Below are positions 25,351 through 40,116 of a stretch of 64,000 nt of DNA, in pieces. A model generated the notes under the pieces. The model was given only the letters and a program-made list of their open reading frames with translations, searched no databases and was not told where the DNA came from. The DNA lies in NCBI RefSeq assembly GCF_900100305.1, contig NZ_FNEY01000019.1, positions 1 through 64,000 on the forward strand. Reading direction: 5' to 3'. The stretch's first letter is position 1. Every line of letters begins with the position of its first letter. Both the position numbers and the translations under genes were made by a program. This DNA comes from Paracidovorax citrulli (GTDB lineage: Bacteria; Pseudomonadota; Gammaproteobacteria; Burkholderiales; Burkholderiaceae_C).

Positions 25351-26970
25351 TCATCCCTGGATCGCAGCGAGCTGCATCGGCTGGGGCAGGGCCCCGTGCT
25401 GCGGCTGCAGCTTGAAGATCGAGACGGCCTGCACGAGGTCCTGTGCCTGTTGCTGCAGGCTTTTCGCAGCCGCCGAGCTTTGCTCGACCAGCGCGGCGTT
25501 CTGCTGAGTGGCCTCGTCCATCTGGTTCACTGCGATGCCCACTTGCGCCACACCGTGGCTCTGCTCGACGCTGGCGGCGCTGATCTCTCCCACGATGTCG
25601 CTCACCCGCTTGATCGACGCCACCACTTCTTCCATGGTCTGCCCGGCCCGGTCCACCAGGGCCGATCCGGCTTCCACCTGCGTCACGCTGTCGGTGATGA
25701 GGTTCTTGATTTCCTGCGCGGCCTGAGCACTGCGCTGGGCCAGGCTGCGCACCTCGCTGGCGACGACGGCGAAGCCGCGACCGTGTTCGCCCGCCCGGGC
25801 TGCCTCCACCGCGGCATTCAACGCGAGGATGTTGGTCTGGAAGGCGATGCCGTCGATGACGCCGATGATGTCGGAGATGCGCCGCGAGCTCTGGTTGATT
25901 TCCCGCATCGTGCTCACGACCTGGTTCACGGCCTCTCCTCCCTGTTGTGCCACCCCGGAGGCGCCTTGCGCCAGCTGGTTGGCCTGCTGCGCGCTGTCGG
26001 CGTTGTGGTGCACGGTGGAACTGAGTTCTTCCATGGTCGCGGATGTTTCCTGCAGCGCGCTGGCCTGCTGTTCTGTGCGCATGCTCAGGTCGCTGGCCCC
26101 CGTGGCGATCTCCGCCGAGCCGATGGCGATGGAATCCGACGCGCTGCGCACCTGGGTGGCAATGCGCGCCAGGCTGCTTTGCATCGTGGCCAGGGAGGCC
26201 ATCACGCTGCCCGCCGCCACGCCGCCGGCTCCGTCCAGCGGGACCAGATCGCCCTGGGCCACCCGCTGGGCGGCCCAGCCCAGTTCCGAAGGCTCTGCGC
26301 CCAGTGCGCGTGCCAGGCGGCGCGTGATGGTCACTGCCGAGGCGACGGCCAGGGCCAGCGCCACCAGGCAGGCCGCGAGCAGGGTGTTGCGCTGTTGGGC
26401 GAAGCTCTCGCCGGCTTCATCTTCCGCGGCCACGGCGCGCTTTCCGGCGTCGGCGACGAAATCTCCGGCCTTTCCCGTGAGCTGTGCCAGCAGAGGACGG
26501 CATTCATTGTTGATCTTGGTCACGGCAGCCTCGCGCTGTCCGGCCATGGCCATCCGCACGATGTCCCGGGCCACAGGGCCGTACACCGCCTCGATCCGCT
26601 CCAGCTCGCCCAGCAGTTGCCGCGTCGATCCGGGGGCCGAGAAATCGGCCGCGACCATTTTCTTGAGCCCGGCCAGATCTTTCTGGACATCCTCGTCGGC
26701 TCGCAGCACCAGCGCAAGTTCCTTGTCCACCTCTTGCCGTTCCGTGACGAGCACCAGATTGCGTACAGCGATCGCCCTGCGGTTGACGGCTTCGCGCAGA
26801 TCGTTCGCGATGTTCGATTGTGCGTCGATGCCTTGCACGTATCCCGTGAAACTCTGGTTCGCGTTGCCCAGCGAACGCAGGGACATGACCGAAACGATGA
26901 GCACCATGACCACCAGGGCCCCGAACGCGATGCCGAGTTGGTTCTTGACTTTCATTGTGGCTTTGCGCAT
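25351..26970 (-). CDS. Methyl-accepting chemotaxis protein with four-helix-bundle sensor
   Basis: The protein is 539 residues. N-terminal TM (about 8-31, [20 protein letters not shown]) is followed by a periplasmic all-helical sensor of 4HB type (about 35-190), a second TM ([17 protein letters not shown], about 198-216), HAMP-like linker and a cytoplasmic signalling hairpin whose tip reads [18 protein letters not shown]. It ends in AIQG without the NWETF-type pentapeptide that tethers CheR/CheB. It senses a small ligand that cannot be deduced. An alternative start is the second Met at 26955. Chemotaxis kinase genes are not in this window. Confidence 0.93.
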   Translation of the reverse strand: MRKATMKVKNQLGIAFGALVVMVLIVSVMSLRSLGNANQSFTGYVQGIDAQSNIANDLREAVNRRAIAVRNLVLVTERQEVDKELALVLRADEDVQKDLAGLKKMVAADFSAPGSTRQLLGELERIEAVYGPVARDIVRMAMAGQREAAVTKINNECRPLLAQLTGKAGDFVADAGKRAVAAEDEAGESFAQQRNTLLAACLVALALAVASAVTITRRLARALGAEPSELGWAAQRVAQGDLVPLDGAGGVAAGSVMASLATMQSSLARIATQVRSASDSIAIGSAEIATGASDLSMRTEQQASALQETSATMEELSSTVHHNADSAQQANQLAQGASGVAQQGGEAVNQVVSTMREINQSSRRISDIIGVIDGIAFQTNILALNAAVEAARAGEHGRGFAVVASEVRSLAQRSAQAAQEIKNLITDSVTQVEAGSALVDRAGQTMEEVVASIKRVSDIVGEISAASVEQSHGVAQVGIAVNQMDEATQQNAALVEQSSAAAKSLQQQAQDLVQAVSIFKLQPQHGALPQPMQLAAIQG

Positions 26971-27224
26971 TGAGGGGGCCTCTGTAGAAGATGGGGGTCG
27001 CCGTTGAAGTAGAAAATGTAATAAATTATTGTTTTAATCGATAAAAATGATTTCTATGGACTGGATTGACATTTTTTTGGAAGGGGCTTTTGTAGTGTTT
27101 CCGAGGCAGGCAGGCGTCCCGTCCGTCAGGGAAACCATTTCGTTCCCGTGGTGGAAGGGAGGGACCGGGTACCCCAAGGGCCGTGCCCCTCTAGAATCCA
27201 GGGCCCCGCCCCCACGCCATTCCA

Positions 27225-29603
<2,379 letters not shown>

Positions 29604-29677
29604 CCAAGGCCGGGGCGTCCCGGTTGCCAGTCCGCACCCTGCGTTACGGCCGGGGCTGCGGCCCGGGCAGGCAGCCC

Positions 29678-30091
29678 TCAGGCCGCAGGCTGGGTGATGA
29701 GGTCTTCGATGATGAGGCGCCGGTAGAAGAACGCGGCGCTCGCGCCCAGCGGTTCCAGGGACGCCTGCAGCGATTCCGGGCTGTCGTCGTCGCGAGGGCG
29801 GATCAGCAGCCCGTGGTGGCCCTGTGCCGCCAGATCGGCGATGCGGCGCACGATCACGCCTTCCGCCCCAACGCTCGGCAGGGGGGTATCCGCATTGCCC
29901 AGGGTGCGCACCACGTGCTGGTGGATCGCGTCCGGCGGCGCATGCGACACATCGGTGTAGCCCTGGTCCGCCAGGGCCTGCGCCGCGTCGCGGCCGGACT
30001 GCTCCCCTGGAAAGAGGGCGAATACGTAGCCCGTGGGATAGAACATGCCGGTGGGCGACGTCATGTCGGGGTCGAGTGCGAACGGCTTCAT
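29678..30091 (-). CDS. Hypothetical protein, small soluble alpha/beta
   Basis: The protein is 137 residues from ATG 30091 behind AGAGGTGA; the longer frame to 30157 is rejected for lack of a site. It starts MKPFALDPDMTSPTGMFYPT and contains GYVFALFPGEQSGRDAAQAL, then GAEGVIVRRIADLAAQGHHG, LLIRPRDDDSPESL and GASAAFFYRRLIIEDL. Alternating hydrophobic strands and helices suggest a compact alpha/beta fold with no signal peptide or TM. The family was not recognised; it somewhat resembles small stress proteins that precede a YrvD-like fold, but this is not a claim. Confidence 0.6.
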   Translation of the reverse strand: MKPFALDPDMTSPTGMFYPTGYVFALFPGEQSGRDAAQALADQGYTDVSHAPPDAIHQHVVRTLGNADTPLPSVGAEGVIVRRIADLAAQGHHGLLIRPRDDDSPESLQASLEPLGASAAFFYRRLIIEDLITQPAA

Positions 30092-30235
30092 GGGCTCACC
30101 TCTTGTGGGGCAAAGGATGCGCGCACGTGGTGCCGCGCGACTCCAGCGATTGGGCAATGCCGCGTTGCTTCCGCCAGGTAGGGCAACCCAGCGGCGTGTT
30201 GTCGGACGGCGCCGATGTCCGGCAGCCCGCGCCGG

Positions 30236-31126
30236 TCAGTCGAGGGTATGCAGGGGGATGTCCTCCTGCCGGGCCCAGCGGTCCAGCTCCTCCCGGCGAC
30301 GATGGCGCAGGAAGCCGGCGATGGCTTCCCGGGTGGACGCATCGCGCGGGCCGGCATCCGGCGGCAGGCCGGCCGCGGCGCACAGCCGGGCCATGAAATG
30401 CGGCTCCAGGGCCGCCAGCGCCACCCGCCCGTCCGCGCATCCATAGACGCGGTATCCCGCGTGGGCGCCCCCCACGTCGCCGGCAGGGAGGGCCAGCCCC
30501 CAGGTCCTGGGCAGCGCCAGCCACCGGGCCGCTGTGGCGAGTGCGATCTCGTGTTCCGTGCCCCTTCCCGTGGAATGCCTGGCGAGCAATGCACGCGACA
30601 CCGCCTCGGACGCCAGTAGCGCGCCCGCCATGTCCGCATGCAGGCTGGCGGGGAGCAACTCTCCCGCGGGCAGAAGCCCTGCCTCCGCCTGGTAGGTGAG
30701 ATCGTGGCCCGGCGCTTCCGCGGCATTGCCCGGGCCGCCCACGATCCGGACCAGCGACAGCGCAGGGTGGCGGTCCTGCAATGTGGGCCAGTCCAGCCCG
30801 AGCCGTTGCAGCGCCGAGGGGCGGAACGAGGTGATCAGCACATCCGTGGCCGCCAGTTCCTGGTGCAGCAGCGCCTGTCCCTCAGGCGTTTTCAAGTCGG
30901 CCTGGAGCACGCGGACGCCGGCATGCAGCTCCGCATAGGCCTGCGGGCAATAGAGCGCCATGGGATCCGCGCTGGGCCTGCCCGAGGGCGCGGGCGGCTC
31001 GAGCTTCGTGCACGAGGCGCCCTCGTCGCGGCACCGCGCCAGGGCCGCAGGTCCCGGAAGGTTCAGGGCGATGCTGAGAATGCGGAAACCGGCCAGCGCG
31101 CCGTTGGAGTGGGGTAAGGAGGCCAT
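30236..31126 (-). CDS. Family III CoA-transferase / racemase-like protein (CaiB/BaiF)
   Basis: The protein is 296 residues, shorter than the usual 360-430. Family features are ILSIALNLPGPAALARCRDEG, TDVLITSFRPSALQRLGLDW, GHDLTYQAEAGLL and HADMAGALLASEAVSRALL. The GHD histidine and ADMAG aspartate occupy the positions of the catalytic pair in alpha-methylacyl-CoA racemase, so racemase-like activity is as plausible as CoA transfer. The C-terminal domain is reduced. It is a stand-alone gene next to the aminotransferase on the same strand, separated by a terminator. Confidence 0.8.
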   Translation of the reverse strand: MASLPHSNGALAGFRILSIALNLPGPAALARCRDEGASCTKLEPPAPSGRPSADPMALYCPQAYAELHAGVRVLQADLKTPEGQALLHQELAATDVLITSFRPSALQRLGLDWPTLQDRHPALSLVRIVGGPGNAAEAPGHDLTYQAEAGLLPAGELLPASLHADMAGALLASEAVSRALLARHSTGRGTEHEIALATAARWLALPRTWGLALPAGDVGGAHAGYRVYGCADGRVALAALEPHFMARLCAAAGLPPDAGPRDASTREAIAGFLRHRRREELDRWARQEDIPLHTLD

Positions 31127-31178
31127 GCCCCAGTATCGCCCGGACAGGGCAGGGAGGCATGCCGCGCCGTGCGCCCAT

Positions 31179-31203
31179 GAAAAAGCCGCCCGGAGGCGGC
31201 TTC
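31179..31203 (-). terminator. Rho-independent terminator after aminotransferase
   Basis: On the minus strand, AAGCCGCC / TCCG / GGCGGCTT is followed by TTT. It lies 29 bases past the aminotransferase stop. Confidence 0.8.
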
Positions 31204-31231
31204 CTGCCCATGCTGGCGCCCGCGGGCGGGG

Positions 31232-32428
31232 TCAGATCACCTTGGCGATCGACTGGCAGACGTAGTCGATGTTCTTGCTGTTGAGCGCGGCCACGCACAT
31301 GCGGCCGGTGTCGGTGCCGTACACGCCGAACTCGGTGCGCAGGCGCACCATCTGGTCCTTGGACAGGCCCGAGTAGCTGAACATGCCGATCTGCTGCGTG
31401 ATGAAGGACATGTCCTGCTGCACGCCGGCGGCCTTGAGGCCGTCCACCAGCTTCTGGCGCATGGCCTTGATGCGCACGCGCATCTCGCCCAGTTCCTTCT
31501 CCCACAGGGCGCGCAGCTCGGGGTTGCCCAGCACCGCGGCCACCACCGCGCCGCCATGCGTGGGCGGATTGGAGTAGTTGGTGCGGATCACGATCTTCAG
31601 CTGGCTCAGCACGCGGGAGGCTTCTTCCTTGTCGGCGCACAGCACGGACAGGCCGCCCACGCGCTCGCCATACAGGCTGAAGCTCTTGGAGAAAGAGGTG
31701 GAAACGAAGAAGCTCAGGCCGGCGGCGACGAACTTCTGGATCACCGCACCGTCTTCCTGGATGCCGTGGCCGAAGCCCTGGTAGGCCATGTCGAGGAAGG
31801 CCGTCAGGCCCTGGGCCTTGACCACGGCCACCACCTGGTCCCACTGCTCGGAGGTGATGTCGTAGCCGGTGGGGTTGTGGCAGCAGGCGTGCAGCACGAC
31901 GATGGTGCCGGGCGCGGCGGCCTTGAGGCTGGCCAGCATGCCTTCGAAGTTCACGCCGCGCTTGGCCGCGTCGTAGTAGGTGTAGGTATCGACCACGAAG
32001 CCGGCGTTGGTGAACAGCGCGCGGTGGTTCTCCCAGCTCGGATCGGAAATCAGCACCTTGGCGTCGGGGCTGACCTTCTTCAGGAAATCGGCGCCGATCT
32101 TCAGGCCGCCCGTGCCGCCGATGGCCTGCACGGTCGCAACGCGGCCGGAGGTGACGGGCTCGCTGCCTTCGCCGAACACCAGCGACTTGACGGCGTTGTC
32201 ATAGGCGACGATGCCGTCGATGGGCAGGTAGCCGCGTGCCGAAGGCTTGTCCATCATGGCCTTTTCCGCGGCCTGGACGCATTGGAGCAGGGGCAGCTTG
32301 CCGTTGTCGTCGAAATACACGCCCACCCCCAGGTTGACCTTGTTGGGGTTGGTGTCGGCAGCGTACTGCTCGTTCAGACCCAGGATCGGGTCGCGCGGTG
32401 CCATTTCGACGGCGGTGAAGAGAGACAT
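31232..32428 (-). CDS. tyrB: Aromatic amino acid / aspartate aminotransferase
   Basis: The protein is 398 residues, the standard length for class I aminotransferases of subgroup I-alpha. Motifs are [48 protein letters not shown] and the PLP lysine in [17 protein letters not shown] (about residue 247), with the C-terminal substrate arginine in GMFSYSGL ... GRMC. It exchanges amino groups between aspartate or aromatic amino acids and 2-oxoglutarate in the cytoplasm. Distinguishing TyrB from AspC is not secure from the sequence alone. It is divergent from uvrB with about 100 bases between. Confidence 0.88.
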   Translation of the reverse strand: MSLFTAVEMAPRDPILGLNEQYAADTNPNKVNLGVGVYFDDNGKLPLLQCVQAAEKAMMDKPSARGYLPIDGIVAYDNAVKSLVFGEGSEPVTSGRVATVQAIGGTGGLKIGADFLKKVSPDAKVLISDPSWENHRALFTNAGFVVDTYTYYDAAKRGVNFEGMLASLKAAAPGTIVVLHACCHNPTGYDITSEQWDQVVAVVKAQGLTAFLDMAYQGFGHGIQEDGAVIQKFVAAGLSFFVSTSFSKSFSLYGERVGGLSVLCADKEEASRVLSQLKIVIRTNYSNPPTHGGAVVAAVLGNPELRALWEKELGEMRVRIKAMRQKLVDGLKAAGVQQDMSFITQQIGMFSYSGLSKDQMVRLRTEFGVYGTDTGRMCVAALNSKNIDYVCQSIAKVI

Positions 32429-32532
32429 GGAGTTTCCTTGGGGTATCGACGAAGGATGTCGGAACGGGAGACCCGGCCTGTTGTACTCTGCCAGGTCGCC
32501 CCGATTTTAAGGGCTCCACCCTGAGCCAGCCC

Positions 32533-34623
<2,091 letters not shown>

Positions 34624-34672
34624 ACGTAAGAAGAGGGCGCCGCCTGGGCGAAAAGGTGACTGATGGGTTTTG

Positions 34673-34708
34673 TTACCCGACAAAAACAATAGGGTTTTGT
34701 GCTATACT
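34673..34708 (+). promoter_or_regulatory. iscR promoter with candidate type 1 IscR operator
   Basis: An extended -10 element (TGC-TATACT, the hexamer at 34703-34708) has no good -35 box. Directly upstream, 34673-34697 reads TTACCCGAC, then AAAAACAA, then TAGGGTTT. Compared with the E. coli type 1 IscR consensus as I recall it (ATASYYGACTRWWWYAGTCRRSTAT), 20 or so of 25 positions agree. The site covers the -35 region, the right place for autorepression by [2Fe-2S]-IscR. Transcription would leave a leader of roughly 165 bases before iscR. Confidence 0.6.
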
Positions 34709-34879
34709 TGGGCGCAACACTCAAGAAAACAGCCCACGAAGAAGGGCTCCTGTGCTCCCCGTCCATGGGGCTTCGTGCGGGAGTGTAGGGGCGGAGACGA
34801 GCCGGCGACCTCTGCGGTATGCCCAGTGCCATCGGGTTCCGGCATTTCTATAACGGACAAGCTAGCAAAGGAGCTTGCG

Positions 34880-35416
34880 ATGCGTCTCACTACCAAAGGC
34901 CGTTTCGCGGTCACCGCAATGATCGACCTGGCCCTCCGCCAGAACAATGGTCCCGTCACGCTGGCGGCCATCAGCCAGCGCCAGCAGATTTCGCTGTCGT
35001 ACCTGGAGCAGCTCTTCGGCAAGCTGCGCCGCCATGAACTCGTCGAATCCACCCGCGGCCCGGGCGGCGGCTACACCCTGGCCCGCAAGGCGGCCGACAT
35101 CACCGTCGCCGACATCATCGTGTCGGTGGACGAACCCATCGACGCCACGCAATGCGGCGGCAAGGAAAACTGCCTGGGCGAGGCGGGCCGCTGCATGACG
35201 CACGAGCTGTGGGCCTCCCTGAACCAGCGCATGGTCGAGTTCCTGGACTCCGTCACGCTGCAGAAGCTGGTGGACGACCAGATCGCCAAGGGCGTGCAGA
35301 TCGAGGACAAGCCGGTGGTCCGCCGCGCCATTTCCACGACGCCGGTGGTCAAGCCCATCCGCGTGAATGCACCCAACTCCGTGTTCGCCCTGGGCAACGC
35401 ATTCGCCAAATCCTGA
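34880..35416 (+). CDS. iscR: Fe-S cluster assembly transcriptional regulator IscR
   Basis: The protein is 178 residues from ATG 34880 (MRLTTKGRFAVTAMIDLALR) behind AAGGAG; the frame extends upstream through the leader and that part is rejected. The Rrf2 winged helix is followed by cluster ligands C92, C98 and C105 in QCGGKENCLGEAGRCMTHEL with nearby His108, matching IscR. Holo-IscR represses isc and apo-IscR activates other targets. The C-terminal tail is longer than in E. coli. It is the first gene of the isc operon. Confidence 0.95.
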   Translation: MRLTTKGRFAVTAMIDLALRQNNGPVTLAAISQRQQISLSYLEQLFGKLRRHELVESTRGPGGGYTLARKAADITVADIIVSVDEPIDATQCGGKENCLGEAGRCMTHELWASLNQRMVEFLDSVTLQKLVDDQIAKGVQIEDKPVVRRAISTTPVVKPIRVNAPNSVFALGNAFAKS

Positions 35417-35512
35417 ACCCGACGGCCCGGGCGACCCCGGGGTTCGGGGTCGGCTCGGTCAGGGCCGCTCCCGTCGCCACGATTCGCCAGCCAGACATTT
35501 ACTGAGCCAGCC

Positions 35513-36733
35513 ATGGACATGACACCGCATTTCCCCATCTACCTGGACTATGGAGCCACGACGCCGGTCGATCCGCGCGTGGTGGACGCCATGATCCCCT
35601 GGTTGCGCGAGCACTTCGGCAACCCGGCGTCGCGCAGCCATGCGTGGGGCTGGGAAGCCGAGGAGGCCGTGGAAAAGGCGCGTGCCGACGTCGCGGCGCT
35701 CATCCAAGCGGATCCCCGCGAGATCGTCTGGACCAGCGGTGCCACCGAGTCCAACAACCTCGCCATCAAGGGCGCAGGCCATTTCTACAAGGGCAAGGGC
35801 AAGCACCTCATCACCGTCAAGACGGAGCACAAGGCCGTTCTCGACACGATGCGCGAGATGGAGCGCCAGGGCTTCGAGGTCACCTACCTGGACGTGCAGG
35901 AAAACGGCCTGCTCGATTTCGAAGTGCTGAAGGCGGCCATCCGCCCCGACACGATCCTGCTGAGCGTGATGTTCGTGAATAACGAGATCGGCGTCATTCA
36001 GGACATTCCCGCGATCGGCGCGCTGTGCCGCGAAAAGGGCGTCATCTTCCACGTCGATGCGGCCCAGGCCACCGGCAAGGTGGAGATCGACCTGCAGACC
36101 CTGCCGGTGGACCTCATGAGCCTGGCTTCGCACAAGACCTACGGCCCCAAGGGCATCGGTGCGCTCTATGTGCGCCGCAAGCCCCGGGTGCGCCTGGAGG
36201 CGCAGATGCACGGTGGAGGGCACGAGCGCGGCATGCGCTCCGGCACCCTGCCGACGCACCAGATCGTCGGCATGGGCGAGGCCTTCCGCATCGCCCGCGA
36301 AGAAATGGCGCAGGACCTTGCCAAGGTCCGCGTGCTGCAGAAGCGCCTGCTCGACGGGCTGACCGACATCGAACAGGTGTTCGTGAACGGCGACCTCGAG
36401 CGCCGCGTGCCGCACAACCTCAACATCAGCTTCAACTTCGTCGAAGGCGAATCGCTGATCATGGGTATCAAGGGCCTGGCGGTGTCGTCGGGCTCCGCGT
36501 GCACCTCCGCGAGCCTGGAGCCCAGCTACGTGCTGCGCGCGCTGGGCCGCAGCGACGAACTGGCGCACAGCAGCCTGCGCATGACGATCGGCCGGTTCAC
36601 CACCGAGGAAGAGATCGATGTCGCGGTGTCCTCCATCCGCCACAACGTCGCCAAGCTGCGCGAACTGAGCCCCCTGTGGGAAATGTACAAGGATGGCGTG
36701 GACATCAGCTCCATCCAATGGGCTGCCCACTGA
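35513..36733 (+). CDS. iscS: Cysteine desulfurase IscS
   Basis: The protein is 406 residues starting [20 protein letters not shown]. The PLP lysine lies in [16 protein letters not shown] (about residue 206), and the mobile active-site cysteine in [20 protein letters not shown] (about residue 329). Length and the [18 protein letters not shown] loop identify group I IscS. It removes sulfur from cysteine and passes it as persulfide to IscU and tRNA thiolation partners. It is separated by 96 bases from iscR and 39 bases from iscU. Confidence 0.97.
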   Translation: MDMTPHFPIYLDYGATTPVDPRVVDAMIPWLREHFGNPASRSHAWGWEAEEAVEKARADVAALIQADPREIVWTSGATESNNLAIKGAGHFYKGKGKHLITVKTEHKAVLDTMREMERQGFEVTYLDVQENGLLDFEVLKAAIRPDTILLSVMFVNNEIGVIQDIPAIGALCREKGVIFHVDAAQATGKVEIDLQTLPVDLMSLASHKTYGPKGIGALYVRRKPRVRLEAQMHGGGHERGMRSGTLPTHQIVGMGEAFRIAREEMAQDLAKVRVLQKRLLDGLTDIEQVFVNGDLERRVPHNLNISFNFVEGESLIMGIKGLAVSSGSACTSASLEPSYVLRALGRSDELAHSSLRMTIGRFTTEEEIDVAVSSIRHNVAKLRELSPLWEMYKDGVDISSIQWAAH

Positions 36734-36772
36734 TCCCGGCAGCCACGAAGAAGTGAAAGGCAGGTAGAAATC

Positions 36773-37171
36773 ATGGCTTACTCCGACAAGGTCATCGACC
36801 ATTACGAAAACCCCCGCAACGTGGGTTCGTTCGACAAGAGCGACGATTCCGTGGGCACCGGCATGGTGGGCGCTCCCGCCTGCGGCGACGTGATGAAGCT
36901 GCAGATCAAGGTGAACCCGGAAACCGGTGTGATCGAGGACGCACGGTTCAAGACGTATGGCTGCGGCTCGGCCATCGCTTCCTCGTCCCTGGTCACCGAA
37001 TGGGTCAAGGGCAAGACGCTGGACGAGGCGGCGGCGCTCAAGAACGCCGAGATCGCCCAGGAACTGGCTCTGCCGCCGGTCAAGATCCATTGCTCCATCC
37101 TGGCCGAGGATGCGATCAAGGCCGCCGTGCAGGACTACAAGGCCAAGCACTCGGCCCTGGCGGGAGCCTGA
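36773..37171 (+). CDS. iscU: Fe-S cluster scaffold IscU
   Basis: The protein is 132 residues. The three cluster cysteines are in GAPACGDVMKLQI, YGCGSAIASSSL and VKIHCSILAEDAIKAA, with the conserved Asp of the first motif. The LPPVK sequence just before the last cysteine is the HscA recognition motif, and hscA follows in the same operon. IscU assembles the nascent cluster with sulfur from IscS. Confidence 0.97.
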   Translation: MAYSDKVIDHYENPRNVGSFDKSDDSVGTGMVGAPACGDVMKLQIKVNPETGVIEDARFKTYGCGSAIASSSLVTEWVKGKTLDEAAALKNAEIAQELALPPVKIHCSILAEDAIKAAVQDYKAKHSALAGA

Positions 37172-37177
37172 CCGGCC

Positions 37178-37501
37178 ATGGCGATCACTCTCACGGAAGC
37201 CGCAGCGCGGCACGTCAGCCGGTACCTGTCCCGCAGAGGCAAGGGCCTGGGCGTGCGTCTGGGGGTGAAGACCACCGGTTGCTCCGGCCTGGCCTACAAG
37301 CTGGAGTATGTCGATGAGCCCGAGCCGGAGGACGTGATCTTCGAGGACCACGGCGTCAAGGTGCTGATCGACCCGAAGAGCCTGGCGTATATCGACGGCA
37401 CGCAGCTGGATTTCGTGCGGGAAGGATTGAACGAAGGTTTTCGCTTCAACAATCCCAACGAGCGCGACCGCTGCGGCTGCGGGGAAAGTTTCCGCGTCTG
37501 A
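37178..37501 (+). CDS. iscA: A-type Fe-S carrier IscA
   Basis: The protein is 107 residues, six bases after the iscU stop. Conserved cysteines are in [13 protein letters not shown] and the C-terminal [10 protein letters not shown], as in IscA/HesB proteins, which carry iron or clusters to [4Fe-4S] targets. The start [17 protein letters not shown] matches the family. A hairpin with a T-run follows before hscB. Confidence 0.96.
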   Translation: MAITLTEAAARHVSRYLSRRGKGLGVRLGVKTTGCSGLAYKLEYVDEPEPEDVIFEDHGVKVLIDPKSLAYIDGTQLDFVREGLNEGFRFNNPNERDRCGCGESFRV

Positions 37502-37554
37502 GCCGTCCGGCCCTCCGGGCGTTTCTGCCGGTGTCGCCGGCATGGACCATGACG

Positions 37555-37588
37555 AACCGCCATCGCAGGTGTGCTGGCGGTTTTTTTC
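37555..37588 (+). terminator. Terminator-like hairpin between iscA and hscB
   Basis: AACCGCCA and TGGCGGTT pair around a 12-base loop and are followed directly by a run of T (TTTTTTTC). It lies inside the isc operon, six bases before the hscB ATG. It may attenuate transcription into hscB-hscA-fdx, but could also be bypassed. Confidence 0.65.
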
Positions 37589-37593
37589 TTGAC

Positions 37594-38112
37594 ATGAATC
37601 TGCAATCCGACGATTTCGAGCTTTTCGACCTGCCCAAGCGCTTCGCCCAGGAGCGCCCGGCGATCGATGCCCGCTGGAAAGCCCTGCAGCGGGAGGCCCA
37701 TCCCGACCGCTTCGCGGCGCAGGGCGCGGCGGCCCAGAGGGTGGCGATGCAATGGTCCGTGCGCATCAATGAGGCCTACCAGCGGCTGAAGGATCCGATC
37801 CGCCGGGCGGCCTACCTGTGCGAACTCCACGGGGCCCCCATCCAGGCGGAGGACAACACGGCCATGCCGGCGGCATTCCTGATGCAGCAGATGGAGTGGC
37901 GCGAAGCCCTCGACGATGCCGCCGACGGGGCCGCCATCGACCGGCTGGAGGCGGAGGTGCGACAGGCCCGTGGCGACGCACTGGATCGCTGCGGCGAACT
38001 GATCGACGTGCGCCAGGACTATGCGGCCGCGGCGGGGGCTGTCAGAGGCCTTATGTTCATTGAGCGCTTTGCGCTCGACATCGATCGCCGCCGGGAGCAA
38101 CTGGAACAATAG
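37594..38112 (+). CDS. hscB: Fe-S co-chaperone HscB
   Basis: The protein is 172 residues from ATG 37594 ([20 protein letters not shown]); the upstream extension crosses the hairpin and is rejected. The J-domain HPD motif is in [14 protein letters not shown] (residues 36-38). The C-terminal three-helix part that binds IscU follows ([15 protein letters not shown]). HscB delivers IscU to HscA and stimulates its ATPase. The start lies immediately behind the T-run with no good ribosome site, so its translation signal is weak. Confidence 0.93.
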   Translation: MNLQSDDFELFDLPKRFAQERPAIDARWKALQREAHPDRFAAQGAAAQRVAMQWSVRINEAYQRLKDPIRRAAYLCELHGAPIQAEDNTAMPAAFLMQQMEWREALDDAADGAAIDRLEAEVRQARGDALDRCGELIDVRQDYAAAAGAVRGLMFIERFALDIDRRREQLEQ

Positions 38113-38219
38113 CCCCTTGCTTCTTCCGCAGGCCCGCATGGCCTCGCGCGTTTTCCATTTTCCGGAGCAGGGCGCCTTCGCGACCCACTTTACCCTCCGG
38201 CTTGCACGTTACCACCACC

Positions 38220-40082
38220 ATGGCGCTTCTGCAGATTTCCGAACCCGGCCAGTCCCCGAATCCCCACCAGCGCCGCATCGCGGTCGGTATCGATCTCGGG
38301 ACGACCCACTCCCTGGTGGCCGCCGTGCGCAATGGTGCCGCGGAGTGCCTGCCGGATGCCGAGGGCCGGTTGCTGCTGCCTTCGGTGGTGCGCTACCTGC
38401 CCCAGGGACGCCGGCAGATCGGCTACGCGGCCATGGACTCCCGGTCGGAAGACGCCGCCAACACCCTGGTGTCTGTCAAGCGCTTCATGGGCCGCGGGCT
38501 CAAGGATATCGACCATCCCGAGCGCCTGCCCTACGCCTTCGTTCCCGGCCAGGAAGGCGACATGGTGGCGATGCAAACCGTGGACGGGGTGAAGTCTCCC
38601 GTCGAGGTGAGCGCGGAAATCCTGGCCGAACTGCGCCACCGTGCCGAAGACACCTTCGACGAGGACCTCTACGGCGCGGTGATCACCGTGCCTGCCTATT
38701 TCGACGACGCGCAGCGGCAGGCGACCAAGGACGCCGCCCGTCTGGCGGGCCTGAACCTGCTGCGCCTCATCAACGAACCCACGGCTGCGGCCATTGCCTA
38801 CGGCCTGGACAATGCCAGCGAGGGCGTCTATGCGGTCTATGACCTGGGCGGTGGAACCTTCGACATTTCCATCCTGCGCCTGACGCAGGGGGTGTTCGAG
38901 GTGATCGCCACCGGTGGTGATTCCGCGCTCGGCGGCGACGACTACGATGCCGTGCTGGCGGAGTGGGCGCTGCAGCGGCTGGGCATCCGGGCCGAAAGCG
39001 CGCAGGACAAGGCGGCAGCGCGCATCGCGGCACGGGCGTGCAAGGAAGGGCTGACGGCCGCCGAGAGCGCGCTGTTTTCGGCGCGTATCGGCGGCAACGA
39101 GGTCCGGCTGGACGTGCTCCGCGGTGATTTCGATGCCATCACGTCGGCGCTGACGGAGCGCACGCTGGCGGCGGTACGACGTGCCTTGCGGGATGCGCGC
39201 CTGCAGCGGGAGGACATCCAGGGCGTCGTGATGGTCGGCGGGTCCACCCGCATGCCGCAGATCCAGCGCGCGGTGGCCGCGTTCTTCGGCACCGAGCCCT
39301 TGAACAACCTGAATCCGGACGAGGTGGTCGCCCTGGGCGCCGCCATCCAGGCGCACCAGCTTGCCGGCAATGACCCGGCGGGCGACATGCTGCTGCTGGA
39401 CGTGATCCCCCTGTCGCTGGGCATCGAAACCATGGGAGGGCTCGTGGAGCGCATCATCTCGCGCAACGAGACCATTCCCACCGCCAAGGCCCAGGATTTC
39501 ACGACCTACAAGGACGGCCAGACGGCCCTGGCCATCCATGTGGTGCAGGGCGAGCGGGACCTGGTCGCGGATTGCCGCAGCCTGGCCCGCTTCGAGCTGC
39601 GCGGCATCCCGCCGATGGCGGCGGGAGCGGCGCGCATCCGCGTCACTTTCACGGTGGATGCCGATGGCCTGCTGGGCGTGAGCGCGCGCGAGCAGAGCAC
39701 GGGTGTCGAAGCGCGGGTGGACGTCAAGCCGTCCTACGGCCTGTCCGACGACCAGATCGCGCGCATGCTGCAGGAAGGTTTCGCCACGGCGGGCGAGGAC
39801 ATGCGGGCCCGTGCGCTGGTCGAGGCCCGCGTGGAGGCGGACCGCATGCTCATGGCGACCCGCACGGCGCTGGAGGCCGACGGCGATATCCTTCCGCCGG
39901 GCGAGCGCCAGTCCATCGACGTGCTCGTGCAGGCATTGGAGGCAGTGCGCGAGCATGAAGATGCCTCCGCCATCGATGCCGCGACCCAGGCCCTCGCCAG
40001 GGGCACGGAAGCTTTCGCCGCCCGGCGCATGAACCGGGGCATCCAGCAGGCGCTGGCCGGCAAGAGCGTCCAGAGCCTCTGA
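38220..40082 (+). CDS. hscA: Fe-S assembly Hsp70 chaperone HscA
   Basis: The protein is 620 residues from ATG 38220. Hsp70 ATPase signatures are [28 protein letters not shown] and [14 protein letters not shown]. The substrate-binding domain includes [20 protein letters not shown]. Length matches HscA rather than DnaK, and it lacks the long C-terminal Gly-rich tail. It drives cluster release from IscU by binding its LPPVK motif. The gap of 107 bases from hscB holds no recognised gene. Confidence 0.96.
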   Translation: MALLQISEPGQSPNPHQRRIAVGIDLGTTHSLVAAVRNGAAECLPDAEGRLLLPSVVRYLPQGRRQIGYAAMDSRSEDAANTLVSVKRFMGRGLKDIDHPERLPYAFVPGQEGDMVAMQTVDGVKSPVEVSAEILAELRHRAEDTFDEDLYGAVITVPAYFDDAQRQATKDAARLAGLNLLRLINEPTAAAIAYGLDNASEGVYAVYDLGGGTFDISILRLTQGVFEVIATGGDSALGGDDYDAVLAEWALQRLGIRAESAQDKAAARIAARACKEGLTAAESALFSARIGGNEVRLDVLRGDFDAITSALTERTLAAVRRALRDARLQREDIQGVVMVGGSTRMPQIQRAVAAFFGTEPLNNLNPDEVVALGAAIQAHQLAGNDPAGDMLLLDVIPLSLGIETMGGLVERIISRNETIPTAKAQDFTTYKDGQTALAIHVVQGERDLVADCRSLARFELRGIPPMAAGAARIRVTFTVDADGLLGVSAREQSTGVEARVDVKPSYGLSDDQIARMLQEGFATAGEDMRARALVEARVEADRMLMATRTALEADGDILPPGERQSIDVLVQALEAVREHEDASAIDAATQALARGTEAFAARRMNRGIQQALAGKSVQSL

Positions 40083-40116
40083 GGCACCAGAACATCCTTT
40101 CAAGCCAGCCCACGAC

